A stretch of 64,000 nucleotides of DNA from an uncultured Lachnospiraceae bacterium (GTDB lineage Bacteria > Bacillota > Clostridia > Lachnospirales > Lachnospiraceae), in assembly GCA_944383765.1 (NCBI GenBank), contig CALWQT010000005.1, forward strand, positions 62,001 through 126,000, in the 5' to 3' direction. A program made the translations under genes and the position numbers. Below, piece by piece: positions 36,603 through 45,382 of this stretch (position 1 is its first letter; every line of letters begins with the position of its first letter). Under the pieces are notes generated by a model. The model saw only the letters and a program-made list of their open reading frames with translations. It searched no databases and was not told the DNA's origin.

Positions 36603-36654
36603 AGTTTATCAACGAATTGTGTCCGAATTGTGATAAAACCATTATAAAATTGTG
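36603..36654 (-). promoter_or_regulatory. htrA promoter with 11-bp-phased CACAAT repeats
   Basis: On the minus strand CACAAT occurs at 36649-36654, 36627-36632 and 36616-36621, offset by 22 and 11 nt. The core promoter is an extended -10, TG-A-TAAACT (36603-36608), whose -35 position coincides with the middle repeat. This is the layout of a response-regulator-activated promoter. Confidence 0.6.
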
Positions 36655-36685
36655 AAACCGGGATAAAAAACAGACTTTCATACGC

Positions 36686-36721
36686 AAGATTGGCAGGACG
36701 CTTCCGCTTCCTGCCAATCTT
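36686..36721 (-). terminator. Hairpin after the LCP gene (probable terminator)
   Basis: A perfect 13-bp stem (36686-36698 with 36709-36721) with a 10-nt loop lies 26 nt after the stop at 36748. The T-tract is not immediate (a T6 run begins about 18 nt on), so termination may be imperfect. Confidence 0.6.
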
Positions 36722-36747
36722 CTCTATTCCCGGTATATTTACTTTTC

Positions 36748-38577
36748 CTAAACTCCAGGCGGCGGCGCAATAATAATGCCATCACCAGTAGATGCTGTAC
36801 TGGATTCTGGAGACGGGCTGGTTGGGTTGCCGCCCGGGCCTCCCGGCTCTACGACCGTCTCATCCGGTTTGGTTGGCGATACAATTGGCGCTCTGGAAGA
36901 TTCCGTAGGCGCCGCAGCGCTGGAAGATTCCGTAGGCCTGGTGGATTCTGTCGGTCTGGTAGACTGGGAAGGATCCGTCGGTTTCGTTCCCTGAGAAGGT
37001 CTGGTTTCTCCTTCAGTAGTCTCCTCTCCCGGGCCGTGGTTGGAACTCTCACTGCTTTCCATTCCTGAAGAAGGCTGGCTTCCATCAAGAGGTTCATCCT
37101 GCTCTTCATGGTCTTTGTCAATCACATTTCCAAACTCGTCTGTTTCCTTAATATTTCCATATTCATCGGTCTCTATTTCCGTTTCCTTCGTGGTCTCCTC
37201 CGCTGTTGTTTTAGGTTTGTACTCCATTCCTCCATCTGTTCCCACATGGTCAATGGACTGTCCTTTTGTATACATTCCGGAATCAGACGCAATCTTTGCA
37301 CTGATCTGCTTCACCTGATCTGTGGTTGTATAAGAAGTATCGTCAAACAGGAATTCATGAAGTTCCACTACATTGCTCTCCAATGTCTGAGGAATGACAC
37401 AGGCTCCTTTTTTACCCATGTTGGCATCCCCTCTTGCAAACGGGAATCCGCCTGTTTCTCCAATATGATAATTGGATATATTCTGTGCCATTTCAATCAT
37501 ATCCATGGTATCAATACTGGTGGAAACCATAGGTGCCACGGTTACGATAATATTATTCAGTACTGAAAAATCTGCTTGCTGGGCTTTTTCAAATGCCGCT
37601 TCAAATACTTTTCTCTGCCGTTCTGTCCGGGCAAAATCTGTATCCATCAAGCGCAAACGTCCATAAGCCACCGCCTGCACTCCGTCCAAATGGTTCATTC
37701 CTGCATGAGTCAGCTGAGTCGTAGGAATTCCTGTAACCTTCTGTGTTTCTGTAATAAAACCATTGATATAGGAAAATTCCGCCTTGCTGATTTCCATATC
37801 AATACCGCCCAGGATATTGATGGCTTCTGCAACGGCCGTCCAGTTAAAGGTAACATAATCTTCAATATCCAGATCCAGGTTTTTGTTCAGCGCTTTAATC
37901 GCCTGAGTGGAACCGCCTAAAAAGTAAGCCTGATTGATCTTATTATAAGAACCTTTATCATCAATATTCAAATAAGTATCACGGAACACAGACACAATTT
38001 TAATTTCTCCCGTAGCCCGATTGATATTAAAAATCATATTTACATCGGCATTGGCACCTTTTCCTGTGTTAGTTCCACGGCTGTCCACACCGAATACGGC
38101 TATGGTCCAGTAACCTTCCATCTTTTCCAGGGTCTCCGTTGCCAGTTCCTGGTTTTTGACATTCTCCGCCTTAAAGTCATCCTGCCGCTGTATCAGGGAA
38201 TACCTTCTGGCAAAGAATGCATATCCGAAGATAAATAACAGGGCAAAACACTCGGCGATAATGAACTTGATGATTCTTCTCCGCCGTTTCATCTCCGGTG
38301 TGACCGAACGCTTCTGGCTTCCCTGTCCCTTTCTGTTTACTGGTTCTCTCTGAACGTTATTATCCTCTTCCGGCCTTTTCTGACCGATCCCTGCATGGAG
38401 ACGGCCGGCATCAGACGGGGTCGCCCGTTTCACAGCCGTTCTGGTCTCTTTATTCACCGTCCGGCTCTCAGCCGGTTCCTTTTCTATCCTTCTCTCATCC
38501 ATATCTCTCATGGACGTTTTTTTTCGGCTTTGCCTGGCTCTGGATCTCCCAGATATATTTTCAAAATCCTGACTCAT
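36748..38577 (-). CDS. LCP-family (LytR-CpsA-Psr) cell-wall glycopolymer ligase
   Basis: 609 residues. A long basic cytoplasmic region (about 1-98) and one membrane helix (about 104-122) precede the LCP catalytic domain at about 155-330, with VFGVDSR, SVFRDTYLNI, NKINQAYFLGG and the arginine-rich AYGRLRLMDTDFARTERQR. The C-terminal 170 residues are Ser/Thr/Pro/Glu-rich with STRPTES repeats, likely wall-spanning. LCP enzymes transfer lipid-linked glycopolymers to peptidoglycan or proteins. As the last gene of the glycan cluster, it probably attaches that cluster's product to the wall. Confidence 0.92.
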   Translation of the reverse strand: MSQDFENISGRSRARQSRKKTSMRDMDERRIEKEPAESRTVNKETRTAVKRATPSDAGRLHAGIGQKRPEEDNNVQREPVNRKGQGSQKRSVTPEMKRRRRIIKFIIAECFALLFIFGYAFFARRYSLIQRQDDFKAENVKNQELATETLEKMEGYWTIAVFGVDSRGTNTGKGANADVNMIFNINRATGEIKIVSVFRDTYLNIDDKGSYNKINQAYFLGGSTQAIKALNKNLDLDIEDYVTFNWTAVAEAINILGGIDMEISKAEFSYINGFITETQKVTGIPTTQLTHAGMNHLDGVQAVAYGRLRLMDTDFARTERQRKVFEAAFEKAQQADFSVLNNIIVTVAPMVSTSIDTMDMIEMAQNISNYHIGETGGFPFARGDANMGKKGACVIPQTLESNVVELHEFLFDDTSYTTTDQVKQISAKIASDSGMYTKGQSIDHVGTDGGMEYKPKTTAEETTKETEIETDEYGNIKETDEFGNVIDKDHEEQDEPLDGSQPSSGMESSESSNHGPGEETTEGETRPSQGTKPTDPSQSTRPTESTRPTESSSAAAPTESSRAPIVSPTKPDETVVEPGGPGGNPTSPSPESSTASTGDGIIIAPPPGV

Positions 38578-38606
38578 GCTATACCTCTTTACTGATGTGT
38601 GTAATA

Positions 38607-40019
38607 CTAATAAGCATTTTTATTGATAAAGCCCTTAAATACGGTAAGAAATAAAATCTTAAAATCAAATCCAAGGGTCCAGTTCTCAATATAATAAAGA
38701 TCGTGTTCAATTCTTTTCGTAATGGAAGTATCGCCCCGATATCCATTCACCTGCGCCCATCCGGTAAGTCCGGGACGCACCTGATGTTTTACCATATAAC
38801 GGGGAATTTCTTCCTTAAACTTTTCTACAAAAAACGGCCGCTCCGGTCTTGGGCCGACCAGACTCATGTCCCCTTTCAGCACATTGAAAAACTGGGGCAT
38901 TTCATCAATGCTGGTTTTTCTGATAAAACGGCCTACCGGCGTAACCCTGGGATCATGAGGAGTCGTCCATTTTTCCTTTTCCTCTGACGGAGGCTGTACC
39001 TCCATGGAACGGAATTTATACATCTTAAATGGACGGTTATGAAGTCCTACCCTCTCCTGGCTGTAGATCACCGGTCCAGGTGAAGTCACCTTCACCAGAA
39101 TTGCCGTTATCACCATCACCGGAGAAAACAAAAGAATGGCAAATACCGAACCAAACAGATCCATGGTCCGTTTCATAAATTTATTAAGCCCATTGGTCAG
39201 CGGCACATGACGGATATGGATCACCGGCAATCCTAGCAGGTCCTCCATATAAGGCCTGGTAGGGATAATATTATTATAATCCGGGATAAATTTCGTATGC
39301 ACACCGGATTTCTCACAGGCATTTACAATTTCTTTTAAATTACCAAATTCCTGAATACTTAACGTGATCGCTATCTCGTCAAGCACATTCATATCAAGAA
39401 TCGTATTCAACTCACCTATAGTTCCCAGGACACGGATTCCCTTATATTCTTCTCCCAGGGATTTATGGTCATCCAGGATACCGGCAATATGGTATCCCCA
39501 CTCCGGATTCTGCTTCACCCGGTCGATATATCCTTCTGCCGCCCGACTGTATCCGATCAGCAGGATATGTTTCAGATTGTAGCCTTTTGCCCGCATGGAC
39601 CGCAGCGCAGCCCGTATGGCATTGCGTTCCAAGGTCTCCGCCACAATATTGATAACAAAGAAATACATGACCATTGGTCTGGAAAAGTTGTACCAATATG
39701 GGTTTTTGCTGATCAGATAAAGCACCAGGGTAAACAACAGCAAGCCCAGGGCGTTCGCCTTACAGATATTGGCAAATTCCAGACGCCTTCCCTGCACCCG
39801 CTTTGGGACATACAGATGAAATACTGCATATAAAAGCAGATAGACAGGAATGACGATCAGAAGCGCCATCAGATAAAACTCGGCTCTCAGCGGGTCCCCT
39901 TTTGTGGGAACAAAGCCGTTTATCATCAATAACCATGCAACGCCGTAAGAAAAGGCGATCACAATCCCGTCCAGCAGGATCTGCAACCGGTCAAATTCAC
40001 GCTGATGATCTTTAATCAT
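38607..40019 (-). CDS. Polyprenyl-phosphate sugar phosphotransferase (WbaP/EpsE-like)
   Basis: 470 residues. The N-terminal half has four membrane helices and a CoA-binding-like nucleotide fold (HILLIGYSRAAEGYI near residue 150). The C-terminal bacterial sugar transferase domain (about 275-470) carries KRTMDLFGS, SPGPVIYSQERVG, YKFRSM, KTSIDEMPQFFNVLKGDMS, VGPRPE and VRPGLTGWAQVNG. It begins glycan assembly by moving a sugar-1-phosphate from its nucleotide to undecaprenyl phosphate. It lies 29 nt before the LCP gene. Confidence 0.93.
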   Translation of the reverse strand: MIKDHQREFDRLQILLDGIVIAFSYGVAWLLMINGFVPTKGDPLRAEFYLMALLIVIPVYLLLYAVFHLYVPKRVQGRRLEFANICKANALGLLLFTLVLYLISKNPYWYNFSRPMVMYFFVINIVAETLERNAIRAALRSMRAKGYNLKHILLIGYSRAAEGYIDRVKQNPEWGYHIAGILDDHKSLGEEYKGIRVLGTIGELNTILDMNVLDEIAITLSIQEFGNLKEIVNACEKSGVHTKFIPDYNNIIPTRPYMEDLLGLPVIHIRHVPLTNGLNKFMKRTMDLFGSVFAILLFSPVMVITAILVKVTSPGPVIYSQERVGLHNRPFKMYKFRSMEVQPPSEEKEKWTTPHDPRVTPVGRFIRKTSIDEMPQFFNVLKGDMSLVGPRPERPFFVEKFKEEIPRYMVKHQVRPGLTGWAQVNGYRGDTSITKRIEHDLYYIENWTLGFDFKILFLTVFKGFINKNAY

Positions 40020-40085
40020 TGGATAATCACCTCAACATCTTACTTATTATACATGAAAGACCTGCCAACTGCCATAAATAAATTC

Positions 40086-41069
40086 TTACAATTTACGAAT
40101 CCGTCTTTTGGCAAATTCCCATACATACAGAAATGTACCGCAGATCAGTTCCCACTGTATTCCTATATATTGCTTCAGATGCTCCGAACGATAAGGCACT
40201 TTTTTACACCGCCCAAGTGTAGAAAATCCTTCCTTCAGGCCTTCCAGATACTCTTTTTCAAATCCTTTCCGGCAGAAAAATCCATATTTTACCGCCACTC
40301 CCACCGCTAAAGGAATACTGTTGAGCAGAAGCTGTGGCCAGGGCATATTTTTATAATTCAGATAGACCTGGTTTCTTGCCGTCAGCCGTACCTTAAACCC
40401 ATTATATTTGGAGCCGCTGGTACCGCTTCCCACATGGTATACCTTTGCCGTAGGGCAGTAGACGTTTTTATAGCCGTAAATCTTCGCCCGGTATCCCACG
40501 TCAATATCTTCCAGATAGGCAAAATGATTCTCATCAAAATATCCGATCTCGTCAAATACCTTTCTGCGGTAAATAGCCGCTCCGGCACAGGCTGCAAATA
40601 CCTGACAGGGTTTCCGGTACCCTCTGGCCGGCTGTCCCACGCCTCTCTGGTAAGCCCAGCCAAGAACACTGTACATATCTCCCGCATCATCAAGAAGTTC
40701 TCTGTCAGCAGACTGTATCATCTTGCTGCTGGCGGAAAACACATCAGGAAACCGTTCCATACAGCGCACCAGTTCCCCCACATAATCCGGAAACACTTCT
40801 GTATCATTATTTAACAGAATGACATAAGGCGTATCCACAGACCGTATCCCCACATTCACTGCCCCGGAAAAACCGGTATTGCTGTCTAAAAAGATAGTGG
40901 GGATCCCTTTCTCCTCCAGCCATTCCCTGCTGCCATCTTCCGAACCATTATCCACCACCAGGACATCAAAATCCCGGTAATTCTGACGGTCCAAAGCTGC
41001 AAAACATGGTTCCATGAACTGCAGCCCGTTATAATTAGGTATGATCACCGTTACTTTATTCATAATCAA
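40086..41069 (-). CDS. GT2-family glycosyltransferase, rhamnosyltransferase-like
   Basis: 327 residues. GT-A fold: VTVIIPNYNG at the N-terminus, VVDNGSEDGS, FSGAVNVGI and the LLNNDTEVFPD metal-binding motif near residue 95. EDIDVGYRAKIYGYK (about 190) supplies the ED acceptor-site acid. It is typical of dTDP-rhamnosyl or related transferases of polysaccharide loci. It begins within the stop of the preceding gene (ATGA). Confidence 0.9.
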   Translation of the reverse strand: MIMNKVTVIIPNYNGLQFMEPCFAALDRQNYRDFDVLVVDNGSEDGSREWLEEKGIPTIFLDSNTGFSGAVNVGIRSVDTPYVILLNNDTEVFPDYVGELVRCMERFPDVFSASSKMIQSADRELLDDAGDMYSVLGWAYQRGVGQPARGYRKPCQVFAACAGAAIYRRKVFDEIGYFDENHFAYLEDIDVGYRAKIYGYKNVYCPTAKVYHVGSGTSGSKYNGFKVRLTARNQVYLNYKNMPWPQLLLNSIPLAVGVAVKYGFFCRKGFEKEYLEGLKEGFSTLGRCKKVPYRSEHLKQYIGIQWELICGTFLYVWEFAKRRIRKL

Positions 41070-43252
41070 ATCTCCAGGGGATATGGCTCCCCTATTTTCT
41101 CTTTCTTCAGATCCCTGAGGGCAAAATTAGATTTGCGCAGTGTCAGGTTGGGATTGTAATACGGATCTCCGTTTTTCAGGATATCCGGCCATTTTTCCGA
41201 GAAGATTTTTATCTCCCGGTTAAACCTCGCCACCTTCTCCGGCGTATCTTCCAGACCTCTGGATTTGGATTCGTAGTGATATAAAAGAGCATAAGGATTG
41301 TAAACTACCAGTTTATCCTGGGCCCGCACCTTCATACAATAATCAATATCGTTAAATGCCACAGCCAGTTCTTCTGAAAATCCTCCTGCCCGGTGGAAGA
41401 CCTCTTTTTTCGTCATGAGGCAGGCTGCTGTTACCGCGCTGTAATCCTGGGCGCACATAGCCCTGTGGAAATAACTGTTTTCGGATTTATGGAGACCGAT
41501 AAACGTATGGCCGGCAATCCCGCCGAATCCTACTACCACACCGGCATGCTGGATCGTATCATCCTGGTACAGAAGTCTGGCCCCTACTGCTCCCACATCT
41601 TCTCTCTGACAGTACCCCAGCATTTCCTGGATACAGTCAGGCTCAATGATCTCCGTATCATTATTCAGGAAGAGGAGATAATCTCCCCTGGCAAACGTAA
41701 CCCCAAAGTTATTGATAGCTGAATAATTGAATTCCCGTTCCCAGGTCACTACCTTTACATTTTCATGTTCTTTCTGAAGCTGCTCATAATAAGCAAAGGT
41801 CTTCTCTTCTGTGCTGTTGTTCTCCACAATGATAAATTCCAGGTTCCGGTAAGTCGCCTTTTCCATCAGAGATTTCAGACAGATATCCAGGTCTGCTGTA
41901 TGGTCTTTATTGGGTATGATCACAGACACCAGTGGATTCCCCTGAATGGTAAACCGCACATGGTATTTCCCGTAATCCACTCCTTTTTCCACAGAATCTG
42001 TCTGGATTCCCAGCCGGTCAAAATGAGCCTGGATGGCTCTGGCGCCCGCCTCAAACGCATACAGTTTGCTCTCCGGATTGCTGGCCGTGGAGGCCTGATG
42101 ACACCGCCAGTGATACAGCACTTTGGGAATATGATAAATTTTCCTCGCTTTCTCTGTACAGCGGAAAATAAAGTCATAATCCTGGGCCCCGTCATACTGA
42201 TGGTCAAACTGCCCAACTTCCCGTACCAGATCTGCATTCACCGCAAAAAGATGGCAGATATAGTTGGTGCTCGTCAGAAGGTCCGGATTGAAATCCGGCT
42301 TAAAGTGTGGCTCAAACAAAGCTCCCCCATCCATATCCAGCTTGTCTTCATCCGAGTAGATCACATCATGTTCCGGGTCCTGGTTAATAGCCTTGGCAAT
42401 CTCATAAAGGGCATTGGGTGTCAGCGTATCATCATGATCCGCCAGCACAATAAAATCTCCGGTGGCCATATCCATAGCCGCATTGGTATTGCCGGAAATC
42501 CCTTTATTTTCTCCCAGTATCACATATTTTACACGGCTGTCCTTTTCCGCATAGCGCCGCAGGACTCTCTCGCAGTCTTTCCCTGCCGGGCTTCCGTCAG
42601 CCACACAGACTTCCCATTTCCGATATGTCTGGGCCAGAAGGGAATCCAGCATCTCTTTTAAATACTTTTCAGGAGTACGATATGCAGGGATCACCACAGA
42701 AAGCTTCGGCATATATTCAAAGCGGTGATTTCTCTGAGCTTCCAGTTCCTCCTCATTCGGTCTGGTCAGCTCATACCATTCGCCGTAGTCATAGTCATTA
42801 TCAATTCCCTGCAGCTTATGCTTTGATTTCAATACCAGGGCTTTCAAGCCATTTTCCTTCCAGAAGTCAAATGCCACTTTCACCGTTTCCATGGTCATCA
42901 GATCTTTGATCTTCTCCCGCCGTTTATGGGCCACACTGGCTCTTTTGGCAATCAGCTCCTCATTATACTTGATCCTTGCCCTGGAATTCCCGCACCTTAA
43001 CAGCAGGTAATAATCTTCTCCCCGTTCATAATCAAACTGAATATCAAATCCAAACTCCTGGCTGCAGGTCTCATGAAAATAAATCTGGCTCACGTCGTCT
43101 CTGCGGGTAGCCACATACTGAAAACTGACCGGCTTATGGTGTTTATCCTCCACAGAAAACTCCACTTTCGCCTCCGGAGTCCTGCCGATGGCCCAGCCGT
43201 TCAGCTGAATGGTATTCTCCCTTATCCTTACAACATCTACTTTATATTTCAT
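41066..43252 (-). CDS. Two-domain GT2 glycosyltransferase
   Basis: 728 residues with two GT-A domains in tandem after a roughly 120-residue N-terminal beta-rich module and a linker. Domain one (about 182-420) has LSVVIPAYRTPEKYL and VLADHDDTL with GAQDYDFIFR. Domain two (about 440-690) has VSVIIPNKDHTADL, LFLNNDTEIIEP and FNDIDYCMKVR. Each has its own DxD-like motif and acidic base, so both look active. Such bifunctional enzymes add alternating sugars of a repeat unit. ATGA overlaps join it to both neighbours. Confidence 0.9.
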   Translation of the reverse strand: MKYKVDVVRIRENTIQLNGWAIGRTPEAKVEFSVEDKHHKPVSFQYVATRRDDVSQIYFHETCSQEFGFDIQFDYERGEDYYLLLRCGNSRARIKYNEELIAKRASVAHKRREKIKDLMTMETVKVAFDFWKENGLKALVLKSKHKLQGIDNDYDYGEWYELTRPNEEELEAQRNHRFEYMPKLSVVIPAYRTPEKYLKEMLDSLLAQTYRKWEVCVADGSPAGKDCERVLRRYAEKDSRVKYVILGENKGISGNTNAAMDMATGDFIVLADHDDTLTPNALYEIAKAINQDPEHDVIYSDEDKLDMDGGALFEPHFKPDFNPDLLTSTNYICHLFAVNADLVREVGQFDHQYDGAQDYDFIFRCTEKARKIYHIPKVLYHWRCHQASTASNPESKLYAFEAGARAIQAHFDRLGIQTDSVEKGVDYGKYHVRFTIQGNPLVSVIIPNKDHTADLDICLKSLMEKATYRNLEFIIVENNSTEEKTFAYYEQLQKEHENVKVVTWEREFNYSAINNFGVTFARGDYLLFLNNDTEIIEPDCIQEMLGYCQREDVGAVGARLLYQDDTIQHAGVVVGFGGIAGHTFIGLHKSENSYFHRAMCAQDYSAVTAACLMTKKEVFHRAGGFSEELAVAFNDIDYCMKVRAQDKLVVYNPYALLYHYESKSRGLEDTPEKVARFNREIKIFSEKWPDILKNGDPYYNPNLTLRKSNFALRDLKKEKIGEPYPLEI

Positions 43253-44211
43253 AAGCTTTCCTCTGCATTCTCCTCCGTATCAAAATTAAGGCGCTCTTCT
43301 TCCACCACAAGAGGCCGCTTCATCATTCTGGAATTGATGGTGAGCACATATTCTCCCACCAGGCCGATAAAAAATATCTGAACCGATCCCAAAAAACACA
43401 TTCCGATCAGGAGCGGGGCCATACCTGCCGGAAAACGGTCCCAATACAGCAGCTTCATTACCAGATAAATAAGGGCTACCACCATGCTTACTGCCGAACA
43501 GATACTTCCACATATAGTTGCCAGACGAAGCCCTACCTTCGTATAAGAGGTGAAACTGAGCATGGCCGCATCATAAAGTTTATAAAAATTGTTGCTGGTC
43601 TTCCCTGCCCGGCGTTTTGGCTGTTCATAAGGAATTTCTTTTCTCTTGAATCCCAGTTCCGCCACAATCCCTCTCAGGAAAGGAGTAGGATCATCCAGTT
43701 CCCGCAGCACCTGGATAAATTTCCGGTCATACAGGCCAAAACCGGTAAAATGCTCGATCTGTTCCACATCCGAAAGCTTTTTGATCGTCTTATAGTAACA
43801 GCTCCTCAGCCAGTACATAATCTTATTTTCCTGACTGGACTTCTTGATACCGATCACAATCTTATATCCGTTTTCCCATTCTTTCACATACCTGGGGACC
43901 ATCTCCACCGGATCCTGGAAATCCGCCGCCATCAGAACGGTGCAATCTCCTGTGGTCTGCAACATGGCATAGTAAGGAGAATTGAACTGCCCGAAATTTT
44001 TCGCATTGAAAATTGCCTTTACATTCTTATCTGCCTTACACAGCTTTCTTAAAATTTCCCTGGTCCTGTCTGCAGAATCATTGTCAATAAACAGAATCTC
44101 ATACCGGTACTCCGGCAGATCACGGCCAAACATCTCCACCAGAGCATTTCTCATGGCCTCCACATTTTCTTCTTCGTTGTAGCACGGCACTACAATACTG
44201 ATCGTTTTCAT
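43249..44211 (-). CDS. GtrB/DPM1-like GT2 glycosyltransferase with membrane anchor
   Basis: 320 residues. The GT2 catalytic part (SIVVPCYNEEENV, LFIDNDSADRTREIL, MAADFQDPVE) is followed by two C-terminal membrane helices (about 228-252 and 262-288). This is the architecture of enzymes that move a sugar from its nucleotide to polyprenyl phosphate (GtrB, dolichol-phosphate mannose synthase). The lipid-linked sugar may decorate the polymer. It lies inside a chain of 4-nt overlapping genes. Confidence 0.9.
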   Translation of the reverse strand: MKTISIVVPCYNEEENVEAMRNALVEMFGRDLPEYRYEILFIDNDSADRTREILRKLCKADKNVKAIFNAKNFGQFNSPYYAMLQTTGDCTVLMAADFQDPVEMVPRYVKEWENGYKIVIGIKKSSQENKIMYWLRSCYYKTIKKLSDVEQIEHFTGFGLYDRKFIQVLRELDDPTPFLRGIVAELGFKRKEIPYEQPKRRAGKTSNNFYKLYDAAMLSFTSYTKVGLRLATICGSICSAVSMVVALIYLVMKLLYWDRFPAGMAPLLIGMCFLGSVQIFFIGLVGEYVLTINSRMMKRPLVVEEERLNFDTEENAEESL

Positions 44212-45284
44212 TTGTTATCCTTCCAATCCAATTCCACCATGACTTTGATCACATCATCAGTCTTATCCCTCATCATATACAGGGCATCTTCTATTTTGTC
44301 AAGTCCTTTCAGATGATGAGTCACCAATTTCCCAGGATCGATCCTTCCATATTTTACCATGGAAAGCAGTCTCTCAATCCGGGCACGTCCTCCTTTTGCC
44401 AGCTCCGTATGAATGGTTTTTCCCGCCATTCCCCTGCCGCCGGAAAATTTAGGGAAACCCAGGACGCCTGTTCCCCCATAGTAATTCACATTGGAAACCG
44501 TTCCGGTTCCATAACGGACCATATCCACCGCCTGGGTGAATACTTCATCGCCGCCTCCGCAGATAATGACAGAATCAGCGCCTACGCCTCCTGTCATTTC
44601 CAGCACCTGGCTGACTACATCACCGTTCTTATAGCTGATCACCTGGGATGCTCCATATTCCTTTGCCAGTCTGACACAGGAAGGACGGCTGCCTACCGCA
44701 ATGATCCTGGCTGCTCCCAGGTGCCTGGCACCTTCCACTGCCATCAGGCCGATGGGACCGATTCCCATGACCACTACGGTATCTCCTACCTTGATATTGG
44801 CGTATTCCGCTCCCGTAAATCCGGTCGTCACCACGTCCACGCACATCAGTGCCTGTTCCCTGGTTATCCCTTCCGGAATTTTCGCCAGAGTGGTATCTGC
44901 ATCCGGAATCAGAAATTTCTCCGCAAATACTCCCGGCTGAGTCCTCCCCAGCTGATGGCCGGAAAAAGGAGCGGACGCATGCCGGTCATTCCCTTCCTGT
45001 ATGGCCCTGGCTCTCCAGTCCGGGGTAATCGCAGGAACTGCAACAATCTCTCCCGGCTGAAAATCACGGACTTCACTGCCTACTTCCAGGATTTCTCCGA
45101 TACATTCATGTCCAAGGATCAGATTAGGCGCTTTCCTGGAGCCTCCTCCAAATACCGTATGCACATCAGAAGAACAGGGGGTCACTGCCACCGGACGGAG
45201 TATGGCTCCATAAGGAGTCAGTTCCGGCTCCGGCGCATCATGCCAGCCTACTACCCCAGGTTCTTTTAATACAAATGCTTTCAT
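44208..45284 (-). CDS. NADP-dependent secondary alcohol dehydrogenase-like MDR enzyme
   Basis: 358 residues of the zinc medium-chain dehydrogenase family. The residues match the Thermoanaerobacter/Clostridium secondary ADH position for position: zinc ligands C37, H59 and D150, and the NADP phosphate site G198-S199-R200 with Y218. There is no structural-zinc Cys loop. The family's usual reaction is a reversible secondary alcohol-ketone conversion. Placed between a sugar methyltransferase and glycosyltransferases, it could reduce a ketosugar or side-chain carbonyl; that is inferred. Its end overlaps the next gene by 4 nt. Confidence 0.9.
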   Translation of the reverse strand: MKAFVLKEPGVVGWHDAPEPELTPYGAILRPVAVTPCSSDVHTVFGGGSRKAPNLILGHECIGEILEVGSEVRDFQPGEIVAVPAITPDWRARAIQEGNDRHASAPFSGHQLGRTQPGVFAEKFLIPDADTTLAKIPEGITREQALMCVDVVTTGFTGAEYANIKVGDTVVVMGIGPIGLMAVEGARHLGAARIIAVGSRPSCVRLAKEYGASQVISYKNGDVVSQVLEMTGGVGADSVIICGGGDEVFTQAVDMVRYGTGTVSNVNYYGGTGVLGFPKFSGGRGMAGKTIHTELAKGGRARIERLLSMVKYGRIDPGKLVTHHLKGLDKIEDALYMMRDKTDDVIKVMVELDWKDNK

Positions 45285-45327
45285 TCCCTTCCTCCTTCGT
45301 TACCCCTCTTTACAGGGGCAGCGGTAC

Positions 45328-45368
45328 CAAGGTGTATTCCGTCGGTTCTCCCAACCGCATACACCTTG
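45328..45368 (-). other. Hairpin in the gap before the dehydrogenase gene
   Basis: A 10-bp outer stem (45328-45337 with 45359-45368) encloses a GGTT/AACC inner pairing. It sits in the 98-nt gap between the methyltransferase and dehydrogenase genes, the largest in the cluster, with no T-run. It may be an attenuator or processing site. Confidence 0.4.
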
Positions 45369-45382
45369 ATACCGCCTGTCTC

